This document shows positions 16,376-24,981 of a stretch of DNA of 64,000 nucleotides, piece by piece. The notes under the pieces were generated by a model, which did not search any database, was not told the origin of the DNA, and was given only the letters and a program-made list of their open reading frames with translations. The DNA lies in the NCBI GenBank assembly GCA_028687375.1, contig JAQUAG010000012.1, positions 1 to 64,000 of the forward strand, in the 5' to 3' direction. This stretch comes from Arcobacteraceae bacterium (GTDB taxonomy: Bacteria > Campylobacterota > Campylobacteria > Campylobacterales > Arcobacteraceae). A program made the position numbers and the translations under genes. Each line of letters starts with the position of its first letter. The first letter of the stretch is position 1.

Positions 16376-19300
16376 ATGAAAAAGAATCTATTAATAGTTT
16401 TTTTTATTTTTTTTCTCTACGGTTGTGGTGGGGGTGGAGCGAGTACAAGTGGCTCAACTGACACAACAATAATAACACCAACAACTCCCACTATAACACA
16501 ACCTGATGTCGCTCGTTTTGCTGATGCTTTTACAGATGGTATTGAATATCGATGTGGAGATACTATCAATGGAATAACTGGTGATACGGGTGAATCTGGT
16601 GGTTTTAAATATAAAAGTGATTGTGTTGTTGAATTTTCGATTGGTAAAATATATCTTGGGGATATTAATGGAACTTTATTGAAACCTGAGCTAGTAGTTT
16701 ATCCAACCAATATTTTAGGAATTGCAACAAAAGATACCAATAACTCGAAAGTTCTTAATTTAGCGAGATTACTTCAAAGTTTAGATAGTGATAATAATCT
16801 AACAAATGGTATTTTGGTTGATTCTAGTACAAGAACTATATTAAGTGGGATTACTGTTAATGAATTTGATTTAACGAAAGATAGTGTTGTAACAAGTGAT
16901 TTAACGAATGTACTTTCTAAAGTTTTTCCTACAAGAACTCTAAAAACAACAACAGAAGCATTGAATCATCTAAATAGCACTTTAATTTCAGAAGGTTTTT
17001 CTTTCTCTTCTATAAATCCTTTAACACCCTACTTTATTGATCCATATACACTTCAGCAAAAAACTTATAGTCAGATATTATCAACACATATCAAAGAGAA
17101 AACTTTTTTGCTCCATGGAGAACCTGGAACGACTGTTTGGGTTGCTCTTAGTAGTGATGGAAGTGAACCAGCAGATGTAAATTTCACAAATACAAATAAT
17201 CTTACAATAGGTGCGGATTGGAAACAATATATCACATTGCCATTTGATAATCCTAATATTTCAACTTATCATTATTTTATAAAACTAAAAGATAATGGAG
17301 GAAATTTTTCAAATTCTTTGAAAATAGTTATTTCAAATGATTCAATTCCTCCACATGTTGAGAATACAAATATTATTGAAGAAGTACTTGAAGAGCAATT
17401 ATTATTTAGAAATGTTCATGCAACTGATGCAGGTGGCATTAAAGGATATAGAGTTGTTTCATCAACTGAAGACAACAGAAGTAAAAATGATAACCTATTT
17501 ACAATTGATAGCAATGGAACAATATCTTTTCTTCAAAAACCAAATTTTGATGACAATATAGATGCTATTTTTAGTGTTGTTACTCGAGCTATTGATTTTG
17601 CAGGAAATATGACAGATTTACTTTTACAAGTTATTTTAAAAAATCTTCTTGATAATCCTCCTGCTCTTACAGGAACAGAATATTCAACTTCAATTTTTGA
17701 AGCTCTTCCAAATGGAACAGAAGTTTTTAATTTGTCAACGATACTTGAACATAATTTAACAAAAGCTCCTGATAATAATCCTGCTTTATCACCAATTTAC
17801 TATCATCTTAACAATCATACAGATATCTTTGATATTAATAAAACCACTGGAATTATCACTATTAAGAACAATACTGATTCTTTATTCGATTTTGAACAAC
17901 TTCCTAATACAATGGATTTAAATGTTAGCGTTGAGAATAATAATACTTATGAATTTAACGATATAAATACTACTTATGCAAAATTAACAGTAAATATTGT
18001 AAATAAAATAGATACCACACCCAAATTAATTGTACCATCAACAGTGTTAACTATACCAGAACAAAGTAGTAATTATTTAACAAATTTTCCTATTGGGGGA
18101 ATTCTTAAAGATGAGCCAAATAGTGATAGAAATTTAACTATGACTTTTAGTATATCTAGCGGGGATAGTGGAAATAATTTTATAGTTGATCCACTAACAG
18201 GTATTATTTATGTTAATAGTACAACATCTTTAGACTATGAGACAAAAAAACAATATATTTTAACTATCAGAGCAACAAATACTTGGGATGATGCAACTCA
18301 TAGTACCCATTATGATGAAGTAAATCAAACAATAAATATTACAGATGTAATAGATAATTCTCCATCAATAGTTTTAAAGACAGTTGTAAATAGTATTCCA
18401 GAAAGTACAAACTTAGGTTTTACAATAGCGACAGTTGATGTAAATGGAACTTTTTTTGATGCAAATGTAACTACTTCATATACAATTGACACCGTTTTAA
18501 AAAATGGTGTAGCCTTAAACCCTGGACTCATTCCGTTTACAATTTCAAATAGTGGAATAGTTTCAACTTCTCGACAACTTTTAAATGATTATGTTGAATC
18601 AGATTTAAATACTACAGATACTGTTTTTAAAATTACCATAAAGGCTCTTAACCAATGGTGGAATGGTACCTCAGGGGCAAGTAATCCAGTTGTATTTGAT
18701 CTCAATGTCTCAAATGTTATTGATAATCCTCCAACAATTACAATAACTTCTAATCCGATAGCTTTTGATGAAAATATTACTTTAGGAACTATTATTTATG
18801 ATGTAAATGTAAGTGGTTCAACTTATGATACAAATATGGTGACAAATTATTCAATTGTTTCAGGGAATAGTGAAAATAAATTTTCTATAGATGCAACTAC
18901 TGGTGTGGTAACTTTATTAAACTCACTTGATTGGGAAACAACAACCTCTTATTTCGTTGGAATAAAAGCTTCAAATGTTGATTGGAATGGAACAACTAGA
19001 TCAAGTAGTACAAGTAATTTAACAATTACTGTGAATAATATTATTGAATCACCACCAAGTATAGGCGGACCAACAACATTAGATATTCATGAAAATATTG
19101 ATATAGGAGAACTTTTAGATCTAATTAAAATAAATAGCACAGAGGAAGATAAAAAAACTGTTGATAGTATTACTATAGTAGCAGGAAATAGTGCTAATAA
19201 ATTTGTAATAAGTAGTTTAAAAACAGATTTAGTTACTGATTTAAAGTATGTGGAGTTTAGTTTACTTAATAAATTAGATTATGAAACAACACCAAATTAT

Positions 19301-20545
19301 ACTATAGATATAAATGCTACAAATATTTTTGGAAGTAGTACCCATACAATCAATATAAACGTAGAAGATGATATGGAAAAAGATTTACCACTACTTATTA
19401 GTATGATCGAATATAATGATATTAATATTACGACTTCTACAAGTGATGTTTATAACAAAATATTTTCAAATGCCGTACCTGTATTTGGTTCTTTGAATGA
19501 TTATTTCTATAGGGTTTCGAAAACAAAATTTTTATTTAAAAAAGCAACAGAAACTTATAGTACATCTGATGGAATTATAGTTACAAAATTAAATAAAAAC
19601 CATCCACAAACAGATATAAATAGATTGACTGATGATATAAAAGACGCTTTGATTGATGCAAATAATTATGTAAATTTTGCCACTTATGATAAAAATAATG
19701 ATGGAAATATCTCAAAAGACGAACTACAACTTTTATTTTTAATTGCAGGTGGGGAGAGAACATATGGTGATACTAATTTAAGTATCACAGCTACATCTAG
19801 TTCTTTAGATACTAATTTAACATTGGATGGGAAGAATATAGCTTTTACTGGTAGCGGTAACTTTGTAGTTACAGGAGAAAGAAATGGATTAAATGATGCT
19901 TCAATAGGTCTTATTGCTCATCATTTGGCTAATACGGCACTTAATTTTCCATATCTTAATGATAGAACAAATGCATCTTATGGTATAGGTTACTTTGGAC
20001 TTATGGGATATGGATATAGAGGTGCACTGGATGGTACTTCAAATATAGGAACAACACCTGTAAATCCATCTGCTTATAGTATTGTTTCTCAAGGATGGGT
20101 ATACCCAAGAACAATAGATAGAACGACATATAATATTGAAATGGTTCCATCAAATAAAGGAGTTGATGGATTTAATATTATTAAAATTCCAACTAATGAT
20201 CCTACGATATATTATCTATTGGAAAATAGAATAAAAACAAATCTTGTAGGTTATGATGATGGTTTTTATAGGATGGAGAGTACACCTTTTAATGGGGGAT
20301 TAGCTCTTTGGAAAATAAATGAAAATTATTTTAATAATGATCAAGTAAGTACAAAACTGGTTGATTTTGTGGAATATGATGGAAATACTAATATTAATAC
20401 AAAGCTTAGCTATGGTGTTAGTTCAGCTTTGTATCACACAGGAAATCCTACCTATCCATCTAATTTATTATTACCTTTTTCAATTACTAACTCTACAATT
20501 GAGGCTAGTACAAATAAAATGACCATAGATATAATCTTTCCATAA
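16376..20545 (+). CDS. Giant exported lipoprotein: cadherin-like repeats plus degenerate M6 protease domain
   Basis: The 1389-residue protein starts one base after the trpE stop. A lipobox (FLYGCGGGG) gives lipidation at about Cys17. Residues about 45-215 form a module shared with the next gene (YRC...TGE.GGF.Y, then VLNLARLLQSLDSD). An Ig-like segment follows (about 230-325), then five or so cadherin-like repeats (about 330-1010), many marked by ENI or DYET-like motifs and I-D-N-P-P linkers. The last 380 residues match M6 (immune inhibitor A-like) metalloproteases, including an EF-hand (YDKNNDGNISKDEL), GLMGYG and YYLLENR. The HExxH position reads HHLAN (1182-1186), so the zinc site appears lost. 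A surface adhesin or binding protein is likely. Confidence 0.85.
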   Translation: MKKNLLIVFFIFFLYGCGGGGASTSGSTDTTIITPTTPTITQPDVARFADAFTDGIEYRCGDTINGITGDTGESGGFKYKSDCVVEFSIGKIYLGDINGTLLKPELVVYPTNILGIATKDTNNSKVLNLARLLQSLDSDNNLTNGILVDSSTRTILSGITVNEFDLTKDSVVTSDLTNVLSKVFPTRTLKTTTEALNHLNSTLISEGFSFSSINPLTPYFIDPYTLQQKTYSQILSTHIKEKTFLLHGEPGTTVWVALSSDGSEPADVNFTNTNNLTIGADWKQYITLPFDNPNISTYHYFIKLKDNGGNFSNSLKIVISNDSIPPHVENTNIIEEVLEEQLLFRNVHATDAGGIKGYRVVSSTEDNRSKNDNLFTIDSNGTISFLQKPNFDDNIDAIFSVVTRAIDFAGNMTDLLLQVILKNLLDNPPALTGTEYSTSIFEALPNGTEVFNLSTILEHNLTKAPDNNPALSPIYYHLNNHTDIFDINKTTGIITIKNNTDSLFDFEQLPNTMDLNVSVENNNTYEFNDINTTYAKLTVNIVNKIDTTPKLIVPSTVLTIPEQSSNYLTNFPIGGILKDEPNSDRNLTMTFSISSGDSGNNFIVDPLTGIIYVNSTTSLDYETKKQYILTIRATNTWDDATHSTHYDEVNQTINITDVIDNSPSIVLKTVVNSIPESTNLGFTIATVDVNGTFFDANVTTSYTIDTVLKNGVALNPGLIPFTISNSGIVSTSRQLLNDYVESDLNTTDTVFKITIKALNQWWNGTSGASNPVVFDLNVSNVIDNPPTITITSNPIAFDENITLGTIIYDVNVSGSTYDTNMVTNYSIVSGNSENKFSIDATTGVVTLLNSLDWETTTSYFVGIKASNVDWNGTTRSSSTSNLTITVNNIIESPPSIGGPTTLDIHENIDIGELLDLIKINSTEEDKKTVDSITIVAGNSANKFVISSLKTDLVTDLKYVEFSLLNKLDYETTPNYTIDINATNIFGSSTHTININVEDDMEKDLPLLISMIEYNDINITTSTSDVYNKIFSNAVPVFGSLNDYFYRVSKTKFLFKKATETYSTSDGIIVTKLNKNHPQTDINRLTDDIKDALIDANNYVNFATYDKNNDGNISKDELQLLFLIAGGERTYGDTNLSITATSSSLDTNLTLDGKNIAFTGSGNFVVTGERNGLNDASIGLIAHHLANTALNFPYLNDRTNASYGIGYFGLMGYGYRGALDGTSNIGTTPVNPSAYSIVSQGWVYPRTIDRTTYNIEMVPSNKGVDGFNIIKIPTNDPTIYYLLENRIKTNLVGYDDGFYRMESTPFNGGLALWKINENYFNNDQVSTKLVDFVEYDGNTNINTKLSYGVSSALYHTGNPTYPSNLLLPFSITNSTIEASTNKMTIDIIFP

Positions 20546-20556
20546 GGCTTACGATA

Positions 20557-21705
20557 ATGATTCAAAATATACTTTTAAAATTCTTCTTTTTCTTCATCTT
20601 CTTTACATTGTCTCTATTTGGAGAAGTTATAGTAACTGGCACTACAAAAACAGGCTATTTTTTAGATTCTAAAGTGAGTGGACTTCACTATCAGTGTAAT
20701 AATGGTGGATTGTTAAAAAAAACAGGAAGTGATGGAAATTTTACTTATGATAATACTTGTGGTGAGATAACATTTTCACTGAATAATAAAATAATTTTAG
20801 GAAAAATAGCAGTTGCAAAAATACCACTAGATACAAAGTTATATATTACTGATTTTGTTGGTTTAAGTAGGATTGATACAAATAATGTTTATGTAAGAAA
20901 TTTAGCAAGATTATTACAATCTCTTGATAGTGATGAGATTCCAAAAAATGGTATCACGATTAATAGTGCACAAATAACAAAAGCTGTCACGCTTGATTTT
21001 TCTAAATTGCAACCAGATGATAAGTTATTGGAGATTATACATCAACAATATCAAACAAGATCTGTAGTATCTGATCTTTGTGCAATTGTCCATCTTGAAG
21101 AGGTTTTAAAAGACTTAAATGATTCTAGATATTATATTGATACGGTTCCACCATGTAAACCGAAGTTAGCTTATGATGTTTTAGCAACATCAAATGATAA
21201 AACTTATATTGAGTTTACAGGTGAGAAAAATAGTAAAATATATATTAATGGTATCTACACAAATTTAAACCTTGATAATGATGGAAAATTTTATGATTTT
21301 GAATTAAATACAACCATGCAAAGAGATACATTTGATGATTTTAATGTTACATTTATTGATGCCACAGGAAAAATATCAGAACCATTATCTCTTTCAATTT
21401 ACAACGATACAGATCAACCATTTATAACAAATATTCCTACAAATAATATAATTACAGTAACTCATCCATCACAAGCAGTAATTACTTTTACATCAATAGA
21501 TGATTCAATTAATCATGGTATTCCAGTGTCTTATGAGATTTTGGGTGTAGATAAAGATCTTTTTAGCATCGTTTCAAGTGGAGATGCTGATGGTATTTTG
21601 AGTTTTAAATCACCATCAACAACTGGAACATATCATATTACAATGAAAGTAATCGATAAAGCAAATCACTACGATACAGTTGATATATCTATCGTAGTAA
21701 ATTAA
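20557..21705 (+). CDS. Secreted protein sharing an N-terminal module with its neighbour
   Basis: The 382-residue protein follows the giant lipoprotein by 11 bases and is probably in its operon. Residues 1-22 form a very hydrophobic signal peptide ending LSLFG. Residues about 30-190 are related to the neighbour's module: a Cys pair (YQCNNGG, NTCGEITF), TGSDGNFTY, LGK, and VRNLARLLQSLDSDE against VLNLARLLQSLDSDN. Two beta-sandwich, Ig/cadherin-like segments follow (about 200-285 and 290-382). There is no protease domain and no lipobox. Function is unknown; it could be a partner or smaller paralogue of the giant protein. Confidence 0.8.
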   Translation: MIQNILLKFFFFFIFFTLSLFGEVIVTGTTKTGYFLDSKVSGLHYQCNNGGLLKKTGSDGNFTYDNTCGEITFSLNNKIILGKIAVAKIPLDTKLYITDFVGLSRIDTNNVYVRNLARLLQSLDSDEIPKNGITINSAQITKAVTLDFSKLQPDDKLLEIIHQQYQTRSVVSDLCAIVHLEEVLKDLNDSRYYIDTVPPCKPKLAYDVLATSNDKTYIEFTGEKNSKIYINGIYTNLNLDNDGKFYDFELNTTMQRDTFDDFNVTFIDATGKISEPLSLSIYNDTDQPFITNIPTNNIITVTHPSQAVITFTSIDDSINHGIPVSYEILGVDKDLFSIVSSGDADGILSFKSPSTTGTYHITMKVIDKANHYDTVDISIVVN

Positions 21706-21709
21706 GAGA

Positions 21710-22477
21710 TTATAGTTTTAGATATATTTTTTCGAGTTTGCTATAAACAGACTCCAAAGATATATCTTCAAGAGATTCAAGAACTTCCATCATTACAACA
21801 TTATCCTCTTTTCCATTCCAAATCTTTTTGTATGTTCCCTCTTTATACCCATTGTCTTGTCTGAATTTGTTTAGACAATTTTTTCCAATATACATTTTTT
21901 GTAAAGTAGAAAATGACAATCCAGCTATTTTACAAGTTCTAAAAAACTGATCAATAAATATTTCATTAGCTCCATTTGTAGTCATGTTTCCAGTCTGAAT
22001 CGCAAGAGAGATATACGAAAGTTTTTCAGCCTCTTTTACTAAAAAATTAAAGTCAACATCTTCTGTTTTCAGAGCTTCATAAATACAATGGGTATTTACA
22101 AGAGCAACTGCTTTTGGTATATTTGTTTCTTGTAAAATATAACTCATTAAAAAATGCCAAATATCTACAAGTTCTATGTGAATATTTTCTAAATCTGGAT
22201 TTGAAGCTATATTTTTCCAATGTTTCCAAGGTGTTGATTCAATAAGCTCACCTACTTCCATATGGATACATCGTAGCCAATTAATCTCTTTTTCGTATTT
22301 GTTTACCCCAAGCTCCCAATTTACACCATTTGTTTCATCATTTAGTTTTTTTTGTAATAAAAACATCTCTTCAAGTTTTGCTGGAAAACTTGAAGATTCC
22401 TCTAGTAACTTTGCTAGTGGCAAACAATCTTCAACAACTGTGTTTAAAGCTATATCTTCTTTTGGTGTGTATTGCAT
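21710..22477 (-). CDS. dut: Dimeric dUTPase (MazG-like, all-alpha)
   Basis: The 255-residue enzyme hydrolyses dUTP to dUMP, limiting uracil in DNA and supplying thymidylate synthesis. It belongs to the dimeric all-alpha type found in Campylobacter rather than the trimeric beta type. Visible motifs are WLRCIHMEVGELIEST and WKHW, then ENIHIELVDIWHFLMS, whose acidic residues bind magnesium. It converges with the exported-protein gene with 4 bases between stops. Start ATG with AGAGAG upstream. Confidence 0.92.
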   Translation of the reverse strand: MQYTPKEDIALNTVVEDCLPLAKLLEESSSFPAKLEEMFLLQKKLNDETNGVNWELGVNKYEKEINWLRCIHMEVGELIESTPWKHWKNIASNPDLENIHIELVDIWHFLMSYILQETNIPKAVALVNTHCIYEALKTEDVDFNFLVKEAEKLSYISLAIQTGNMTTNGANEIFIDQFFRTCKIAGLSFSTLQKMYIGKNCLNKFRQDNGYKEGTYKKIWNGKEDNVVMMEVLESLEDISLESVYSKLEKIYLKL

Positions 22478-22548
22478 TTGTCTCTCTTTAATTTTTTGAA
22501 ATTTTTAGCGTTTGTTTTAAAATAAAACTGATAATATCGAATTTTTTC

Positions 22549-23130
22549 TTAAATATCTACACTACACTTTATCGCTTTTGAAAGTGATAAAATATCAACA
22601 TTTTCTAAACTAACTCCTGTTGGAACCCCTTGGGCAATTTTTGTAAATTTTATATCATATGGTTTTAATCTATCTTCTATATAAAGTATAAAAGCATCAT
22701 TTGCAAGGCTAGGTGTTATCGCAAATAAAATATCTTTTGTATCATTTTTAGCTATTATCTTTTTTAATTTATCAAGATTTTCCTCATCAAGATGCTCTAA
22801 AACAAAGTATGTTCCATCGTATTGTTTAGAGTCTTCGACATTAAAAATATCTTTTGCTGATTGGACTATGCATAGCCTCTCTTTTGCTCTATCACTATCA
22901 AGACAAATATCGCAAATCTCATGTTCACTCATCGAATTACAAATTGTACATTTTTTGATAGTTGCAATGGCGTCTTCTATGCTATGGGCAAGCTTGAGTC
23001 CACTGTAGGAATTTTCATACACGATATGATAAGCAAGCCGTAATGCCGATTTTTTACCGATTGCTGGTAAATTTTCAAAACTTTCAACAAGATTGTAAAA
23101 TTTATCAAGACCTTTTTTTGACACTCGCAT
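22549..23130 (-). CDS. recR: Recombination protein RecR
   Basis: RecR works with RecO (and RecF) to load RecA in gap repair. The 193-residue protein has an N-terminal helix-hairpin-helix (LPAIGKKSALRLAYHI), a four-cysteine zinc finger (CTICNSMSEHEICDIC) and a Toprim domain (ERLCIVQSAKDIFNVE). The Walker-like C-terminal part ends near GVSLENVD. It is upstream of dut on the same strand and divergent from dnaJ. Confidence 0.95.
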   Translation of the reverse strand: MRVSKKGLDKFYNLVESFENLPAIGKKSALRLAYHIVYENSYSGLKLAHSIEDAIATIKKCTICNSMSEHEICDICLDSDRAKERLCIVQSAKDIFNVEDSKQYDGTYFVLEHLDEENLDKLKKIIAKNDTKDILFAITPSLANDAFILYIEDRLKPYDIKFTKIAQGVPTGVSLENVDILSLSKAIKCSVDI

Positions 23131-23224
23131 CCTTTGATTGCTAATTTATAAGGTTTATTATAACAAAAACAAGATAAAATCGCGACCTATTAAATTTTAA
23201 ATACTATATAATTGGAGAGATACT

Positions 23225-24349
23225 ATGCAAAATATGTGTTACTATGAAATGTTAGAAATTTCAAAAGATGCCGATAAAAATACAATAAAAAAAGCTTATA
23301 GACAAATGGCTATGAAATATCACCCTGATAAAAACCAAGGGGACAAGGAAGCTGAAGAAAAATTCAAATATGTCAATGAAGCTTATCAAGTTTTAAGTGA
23401 TGAAGAGAAAAAAGCAATCTATGATAGATATGGAAAAGCTGGATTAGAAGGGCATGGAGGAGGAAGATCTTCTGGGTTTAGTGGTGGATTTGAAGACCTT
23501 AGTTCAATTTTTGAAGATATGTTTGGAAACTTTGGTGGTGGACATGGTAGAAGAAGAACTCAAAAAAGATATAAATACAATATTGATACAGAAGTTACTG
23601 TGACGCTTGATTTCAATGAAGCAGTTTTTGGAACAAAAAAAGAGATAAAATACAAATATAAAAAAGCTTGTCAAAGCTGTAAAGGTACAGGAGCTAAAGA
23701 TGGTAAGTTAGCTACTTGTAAATCTTGTAACGGACAAGGACAAGTTCATATGAGACAAGGATTTATGACTTTTGCTCAAACTTGTCCAACTTGTAATGGA
23801 AGTGGCGAATCAGCTAGTGAAAAATGTTCTAAATGTGGTGCTAGTGGGTATGATGAAGTAAATGAGACGTTTGAAGTAAATATCCCAGAAGGTATCAATA
23901 CTGGAAACCGTATCAGAGTTGGTGGAAGAGGAAATATTTATCCTGATGGAACAAGAGGTGATTTATACCTTAATATTAAAGTAAAAGATGATTCAAATTT
24001 TATTAGACATGAGGATGATATTTATATAGAGATGCCAGTTTTCTTTACACAAATAGCGCTTGGGGCAACGCTTACGGTTCCTGGAATTAGAGGTGAATTA
24101 GAGCTTGTTATCCCAAAAGGGACAAAAGATACTGAACAAATAAAGTTTAAAGGTAAAGGTGTTAAAAATGTTAATGGAAGAGGATATGGAGATTTTATAG
24201 TGCAAATTAAAATTCAATATCCAAATCAATTAAACAGTGAACAAACAGAGCTTTTAAATAAATTACAAACTAGTTTTGGGCTTGAAAGTCAACCACACGA
24301 AGATACTTTTTGTAGTATGTTTAATAAAGTTAAAAAGTGGTTTGAATAA
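23225..24349 (+). CDS. dnaJ: Chaperone DnaJ
   Basis: The co-chaperone stimulates DnaK ATPase. At 374 residues it has the full type I layout: J domain (1-70, H33-P34-D35), Gly/Phe-rich linker (about 75-105), four zinc-binding repeats (CQSCKGTG, CKSCNGQG, CPTCNGSG and a variant fourth, CSKCGASG) and the substrate-binding C-terminal domains. GGAGAG precedes the ATG. The metallo-hydrolase gene overlaps its stop by one base (TAATG). Confidence 0.97.
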   Translation: MQNMCYYEMLEISKDADKNTIKKAYRQMAMKYHPDKNQGDKEAEEKFKYVNEAYQVLSDEEKKAIYDRYGKAGLEGHGGGRSSGFSGGFEDLSSIFEDMFGNFGGGHGRRRTQKRYKYNIDTEVTVTLDFNEAVFGTKKEIKYKYKKACQSCKGTGAKDGKLATCKSCNGQGQVHMRQGFMTFAQTCPTCNGSGESASEKCSKCGASGYDEVNETFEVNIPEGINTGNRIRVGGRGNIYPDGTRGDLYLNIKVKDDSNFIRHEDDIYIEMPVFFTQIALGATLTVPGIRGELELVIPKGTKDTEQIKFKGKGVKNVNGRGYGDFIVQIKIQYPNQLNSEQTELLNKLQTSFGLESQPHEDTFCSMFNKVKKWFE

Positions 24350-24942
24350 TGCAAATAAAATCAAAACCAATGGGGGATTATGGTACGAATTGTTACATTG
24401 TAGATATTGATGGAAAACAACTCATTATTGATCCAGGTGTCGGGGCTTTTAGTTGGATAAAAGAGAATGCAAAGAATCCAGTTGCAATTTTAAATACACA
24501 TGGACATTTTGACCATGTGTGGAGCAATAGTGAAATATCTAAATATTTTAATATCCCTATTTATTGCCCTCAAAATGATGTTTTTATGCTCCAAAATGAC
24601 CCTTTCTCTCATGGAACACCAAAAAGTAAAGCAAATTTTGAAGTAGCACCAAATCAAACTATAAAGCTTCTAGAGAAAGAGATAACTTTTTTCCATTTTC
24701 CAGGACATACTCCAGGATGTAGTGCTATTGCTATAGATGATATTTTGTTTAGTGGAGATTTTATATTTAATGGTTCTATTGGAAGGGTTGATTTCCCCTT
24801 TTCAAACAAAGAGGCGATGAAAATAAGTCTAAGGACAGTATTAAATTTCTCTAAAAACTATACTATCTATCCTGGACATGGTGGTAAAACTACACTCAAT
24901 AATGAAAAAAATTCATTAAAAGCTTGGCTTAATTATTTGTAA
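24349..24942 (+). CDS. Metallo-beta-lactamase-fold hydrolase, glyoxalase II-like
   Basis: The 197-residue single-domain hydrolase carries the metal motif HGHFDH (H51, H53, D55, H56), then FPGHTPGCS, SGDFIFNGSIGR and YPGHGG, the usual order in this superfamily. Short members hydrolyse thioesters such as S-lactoylglutathione or act as other metallo-hydrolases; the substrate cannot be told from sequence. It is translationally coupled to dnaJ (1-base overlap). Confidence 0.9.
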   Translation: MQIKSKPMGDYGTNCYIVDIDGKQLIIDPGVGAFSWIKENAKNPVAILNTHGHFDHVWSNSEISKYFNIPIYCPQNDVFMLQNDPFSHGTPKSKANFEVAPNQTIKLLEKEITFFHFPGHTPGCSAIAIDDILFSGDFIFNGSIGRVDFPFSNKEAMKISLRTVLNFSKNYTIYPGHGGKTTLNNEKNSLKAWLNYL

Positions 24943-24981
24943 GTTAGAATGAAAAATTAGATAAAAATATTAGGTAAGATA

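Noticed and set aside
16431-16440. GGGGG run in the giant lipoprotein's lipobox region
   Set aside because: Only five G; it encodes a GGGG linker common after lipoboxes, so slippage is unlikely to matter.
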